From Guyanagaster necrorhizus (lineage: Eukaryota > Basidiomycota > Agaricomycetes > Agaricales > Physalacriaceae), in contig NW_025064883.1 of NCBI RefSeq assembly GCF_019112545.1, positions 1,686,100 to 1,750,099 of the forward strand: a stretch of DNA of 64,000 nt, written 5' to 3'. The notes under the pieces were generated by a model that saw nothing but the letters and a program-made list of their open reading frames with translations, ran no database searches and was not told the DNA's origin. The position numbers and the translations under genes are program-made. Within the stretch, counting starts at the first letter, position 1. Each line of letters begins with the position of its first letter. Of this stretch, positions 61,013 to 64,000 are shown piece after piece.

Positions 61013-62934
61013 ATGGCTATTGGCAGAAGAACATTCCTCATCGGTGGTGGCTGCACTGCGTTCATCAAGCCTCGGGCGACGAGGACCACAGAAGACGTAA
61101 GATGGATTAAGTTTTTTCTCTTAGTTTTTAAACGAGTGTCTTCCATAGATGGGTCTTGAGGCAGCCACGAAGGCTCTCCTTGATGCTGGTACGTGTGTTA
61201 CAGGGCGTTATCACCGCTTTTATTGATCAACTTCGATGAAGGGATAACATACGATTCCGTGGAGCTCGCTTGTGTGGGTTATTGTTACGGAGATTCTACA
61301 TCAGGACAGGTGCTACCATGACTTACCATAATCACCGTCTCCTCCCGTTCTGATGCACCTGCTTCTCATAGAGGGCTCTGTACAATCTTGGCCTGACGGG
61401 TATACCTATTATCAATGTGAACAACAATTGTTCTACCGGGTCGAGTGCACTGTACCAAGTAAACAATGCCGTCAAGTTCTCGCAGGCTGAATGCGCCTTG
61501 GCGTTGGGCTTCGAACGAATGAAGCCCGGTAGTCTGGGGACTAACTTCCCTGATAGACCTAGTCCGACGGTTTTATTTAATGAACGCTCCTTAGAACTGG
61601 AGGATAAATATTTAGGTAAAAACCATGGTCCTAGGTCTCCAAGACTCTTTTCAAACGGCGCAAAAGAGTATTTCAACAAGTATGGTGGCGGGATTGTGCA
61701 TTTAGCGCAAATTGGTGCGTTCACAGGGATAAATCACATCGGGGACTGATGATATTTGATTCTGAAATCAGCATCCAAGAACCATAAACATTCGCTCAAC
61801 AATCCATACTCACAATTCAAAGAGGGATGGAGCGAGGAGCAGGTCCTGAAGGCGCCGAAGATCACGAACGAGCTTACGAAGTTCATGTGCAGTCCTACAT
61901 CGGTTGGTCGAGAACTAGAGCCATATCCGTGTCCTGATTTTATGCTCAACAGGACGGCGCTGCTTGCTGCATTGTCGCGTCAGAAAACTTTGTTCACTTG
62001 CATGGATTGGAGAACCAGGCTATCGAGATTGTTGCCTCTGTACTGATGACAGACATCCCCGACGCCTTTGAGAGCATGAGTGCCATGGAAATTATTGGCT
62101 ATGGAATGACCAAGAAATGTGCGGATAAGGCGTTCAAGGATGCGGGATTTAAGGATGGCGAAGGTAGGGATCAGGTTGGCGTGGTAGAGCTACATGATTG
62201 CTTTGCTGCCAACGAGGTCGGTAATACAGATGATATTGATCACATTAGAACTAACGTTTTTCATATCGATTAAGCTGATCACCTATCCTGCTCTCGGATT
62301 GTGTGCTAAAGAAGAAGCACATAAGATGGTCGAGCGTTACGACAATACTGTAGGTATGGGGCGTGATAATCATGAGCTGATGCTGAACCGATGCTAGTAT
62401 GGCGGAAAATACGTTATTAATCCTAGCGGAGGACTTGAAGCAAAGGGACACCCGCTAGGTGCTACTGGTCTTGGAATGCACTTCTATATTACAAGTAAGC
62501 TTGTTCGGAAGTATTGCGGATGAAATTGACGTGGAATTCAGTGCAACTGCGTAACTGTAGGAGCCACAAGACTCGATATTGATGGTGGGTAAACTGATGG
62601 ATGGGCAGGGGCAGGACCTATGCAGGCGCTAGGTTTATTCGACACGGCTGATAAACGAGGGAAGTACGGGCTGGTACACAACCTAGGGCTCGGAGGAGCT
62701 GTAGTAATATCGCTTTTACGACGTCCGGAATTCTACAAAGAGGGAGGTCCTGATGGAAGGTCGAGGTACGTCCCCCTCACCACGGTGGATGCGGACTGAT
62801 GTGTTGAGGACTGACGTCGGGCTAGATTGGGTTATAACCACGCGCATATATGCAAGCCAATAACAATGCAGGATGTGGACAAGGTGAAGTCGAAGAATTC
62901 GTCTCCGTACATCTTGAAGCATGCCAAGCTTTGA
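61013..62934 (+). CDS. Peroxisomal SCPx-type thiolase (3-ketoacyl-CoA thiolase like), no SCP2 domain
   Basis: Cleaves 3-ketoacyl-CoA, typically of branched or sterol side chains, in peroxisomal beta-oxidation. The start is ATG at 61013 ([20 protein letters not shown]), with a splice to [14 protein letters not shown]. The nucleophile Cys is in [18 protein letters not shown] (61414-61470). [20 protein letters not shown] and [20 protein letters not shown] are typical SCPx text. The catalytic His lies in [11 protein letters not shown] (about 62190) and the last motif is [14 protein letters not shown] (62425-62468). The protein ends KHAKL at 62934; AKL is a type 1 peroxisomal targeting signal. About 430 residues and nine introns. 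The SCP2 lipid-transfer domain of animal SCPx is absent. One intron (about 62219-62273) seems to use an AAG acceptor. Confidence 0.9.
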
Positions 62935-63087
62935 GGCTTTATTTTTGTATTATCACCATCGCCTTTGTACTTGTAGTAGTATTGATAGTGTCCTTACCTG
63001 TCAGAATACGATGATTATTGTCGTGGTTTGTATATACCTGGCGGACATAAAGATGGGGATTTGAAGGAAGAAAAGGTGCACGTACTT

Positions 63088-63375
63088 TCAAGTGTACCTG
63101 TCCTCATCGTTATATTCCGTCGTCTCCAAATGACTCGCATCTTCTCGATACACCTCCACTTTAACAACAAGATGCCATGAGATCATGATCTGGCCAACAA
63201 ATCGTCCGTCTGGATTTTCGTCGACACCGATACGAAACTCTTCGGTGTTGACAAGGAGAATATTTAGCGGTTTGTCCGTGCCAGCAAAAGATCCAATGAA
63301 GACGCGGCCATCGGTGACTGTGACACGCAGAATGCGGCGAAAGAGAGATTCGAGAGCAGTGATATTGGTAGACAT
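63088..63375 (-). CDS. NAA38: NatC auxiliary subunit NAA38/Mak31-like (Sm-fold, LSMD1)
   Basis: A small Sm-fold protein that supports the NatC N-terminal acetyltransferase. A single exon from ATG 63375 (MSTNITALESLFRRILRVTV) to the stop at 63088, 95 codons. The Sm1 motif is RVTVTDGRVFIGSFAGTDKP (63265-63325) and the Sm2-like strand NILLVNTEEFRI. GRFVGQIMISWHLVVKVEV is typical of LSMD1/NAA38, not of snRNP Sm proteins. An acidic tail follows. Its start is 54 bp from the DPM1 start, in divergent orientation. Confidence 0.87.
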   Translation of the reverse strand: MSTNITALESLFRRILRVTVTDGRVFIGSFAGTDKPLNILLVNTEEFRIGVDENPDGRFVGQIMISWHLVVKVEVYREDASHLETTEYNDEDRYT

Positions 63376-63429
63376 GGTGGTTGGTGGTCGCGAGGCAAAG
63401 GGTTTCGATCAGATTATCCATATGCGTCG
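63376..63429. promoter_or_regulatory. 54-bp divergent spacer between NAA38 and DPM1
   Basis: The two start codons are back to back with 54 bp between them, so 5' UTRs and core promoters must overlap each other or the partner's coding start. No TATA box is visible. This is inference from spacing; later ATG use in DPM1 (for example at 63463) would widen it slightly. Confidence 0.5.
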
Positions 63430-64000
63430 ATGAACCCTTTTGAAAGCCCCGTCTCTCTGAATATGCAAGGCCGGTTCGCTACTTCGGATACACACAAGTA
63501 TTCTGTTATTCTGCCCACGTACAACGAGCGCAAGAACCTCCCGATTATCGTTTGGCTGTTGGCTAAAGTGTTTGAAGAAAAGTACGTGTCAGTTTGCTGC
63601 GTATTGAGTGGGGCTGATGGGCGTAGTAAACTTGCTTGGGAGATTATTGTCGTCGATGATGCTAGTCCTGACGGGACCCAAGAGGTGGCAAAGGAGCTTG
63701 CTACTGTCTACGGTGAGGATAAAATTGTGTGTCTAAAGAGTCTCTCTTTGTCAGGTCTCGCTATACTCATGGACATAGATCCTCAAGCCACGTTCTGGTA
63801 AATTGGGGCTGGGGTAATACTTTCAAGGTCGATTGTATCTCTCAGGACTTACGGGACCACAGGACAGCCTACATTCACGGACTCAACTTTTGCAACGGAG
63901 ACTTTGTAATTATCATGGACGCCGATTTCTCACATCATGTACGTTGCCCGACGCCGTTCTTGAGCGTCTGTTTACGGTGTATTTCCAGCCGAAATTTATA
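63430..64000 (+). CDS. DPM1: Dolichol-phosphate mannosyltransferase, 3' end beyond the window
   Basis: A GT2-family enzyme at the ER that transfers mannose from GDP-mannose to dolichol phosphate, feeding N-glycans, O-mannosylation and GPI anchors. The start is ATG at 63430 (MNPFESPVSLNMQGRF), then KYSVILPTYNERKNLPIIVW. After an intron comes LAWEIIVVDDASPDGTQEVA (63632-63691) with the nucleotide-binding DD. After an intron with a GTGTGT donor and an ATAG acceptor (63727-63777) comes LKPRSGKLGLG. After another intron comes TAYIHGLNFCNGDFVIIMDADFSHH (in pieces, 63862-63939) with the metal-binding DAD. A last acceptor (TTTCCAG) leads into PKF at the window end. Enzyme family certain; whether it has a C-terminal membrane span lies outside the window. 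Confidence 0.93.

Overview
The window reads as nuclear DNA of a filamentous basidiomycete, most likely an Agaricomycete. The genes are dense, on both strands, and cut by many introns of about 48-65 nt with GTRNGY...YAG signals. The gene set fits too: a DUF6534-type membrane protein, a TRANK1-like helicase, Liz1/Fen2-type carriers, a CRIM-domain SIN1 and an OLE1 desaturase with a C-terminal cytochrome b5 domain. I saw no bacterial, viral, rRNA, tRNA or CRISPR signal. All gene models were spliced by eye, so exon edges are inferred unless stated.

Layout. 1-8.3 kb: the DNA-end-binding protein Ku80 (minus, running off the left edge) head to head with a bromodomain SNF2 ATPase of the SWI/SNF-RSC class. 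8.5-11.7 kb: short uncertain minus-strand genes. 11.7-20.0 kb: one very large SF1 (UvrD-type) helicase of the TRANK1-like family. 20.1-25.5 kb: two minus-strand MFS carriers, one Liz1/Fen2-like and one sugar-type. 26.0-27.5 kb: an FAD-dependent oxidoreductase. 27.6-31.0 kb: a broken DUF6534 gene and coding-like debris. 31.2-35.6 kb: the delta-9 desaturase OLE1 and the TORC2 subunit SIN1/AVO1. 35.6-38.4 kb: a hypothetical gene, a gene-poor stretch and an inverted, gutted copy of OLE1. 38.7-47.9 kb: a Dnmt2-type methyltransferase, a small hypothetical protein, a secreted GH28 polygalacturonase, a TauD-like dioxygenase and a second Liz1/Fen2-like carrier. 49.5-56.7 kb: four minus-strand genes in a row (mitoribosomal mL38, a FYVE protein, a single-TM hypothetical protein, a PHD-finger protein). 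56.7-61.0 kb: gene-poor, with a decayed gene. 61.0-64.0 kb: a peroxisomal SCPx-type thiolase, the NatC subunit NAA38, and DPM1 running off the right edge.

Most of this is housekeeping (end joining, chromatin remodelling, lipid desaturation, TORC2, mitochondrial translation, N-acetylation, glycosylation) mixed with nutrient uptake and plant-wall degradation. There is no obvious biosynthetic cluster. The most unusual items are the TRANK1-like helicase, the desaturase pseudogene that lost its whole catalytic core in one deletion, a GC-AG intron inside the DEGH motif of the SNF2 ATPase, and the decayed gene at 57-59 kb.
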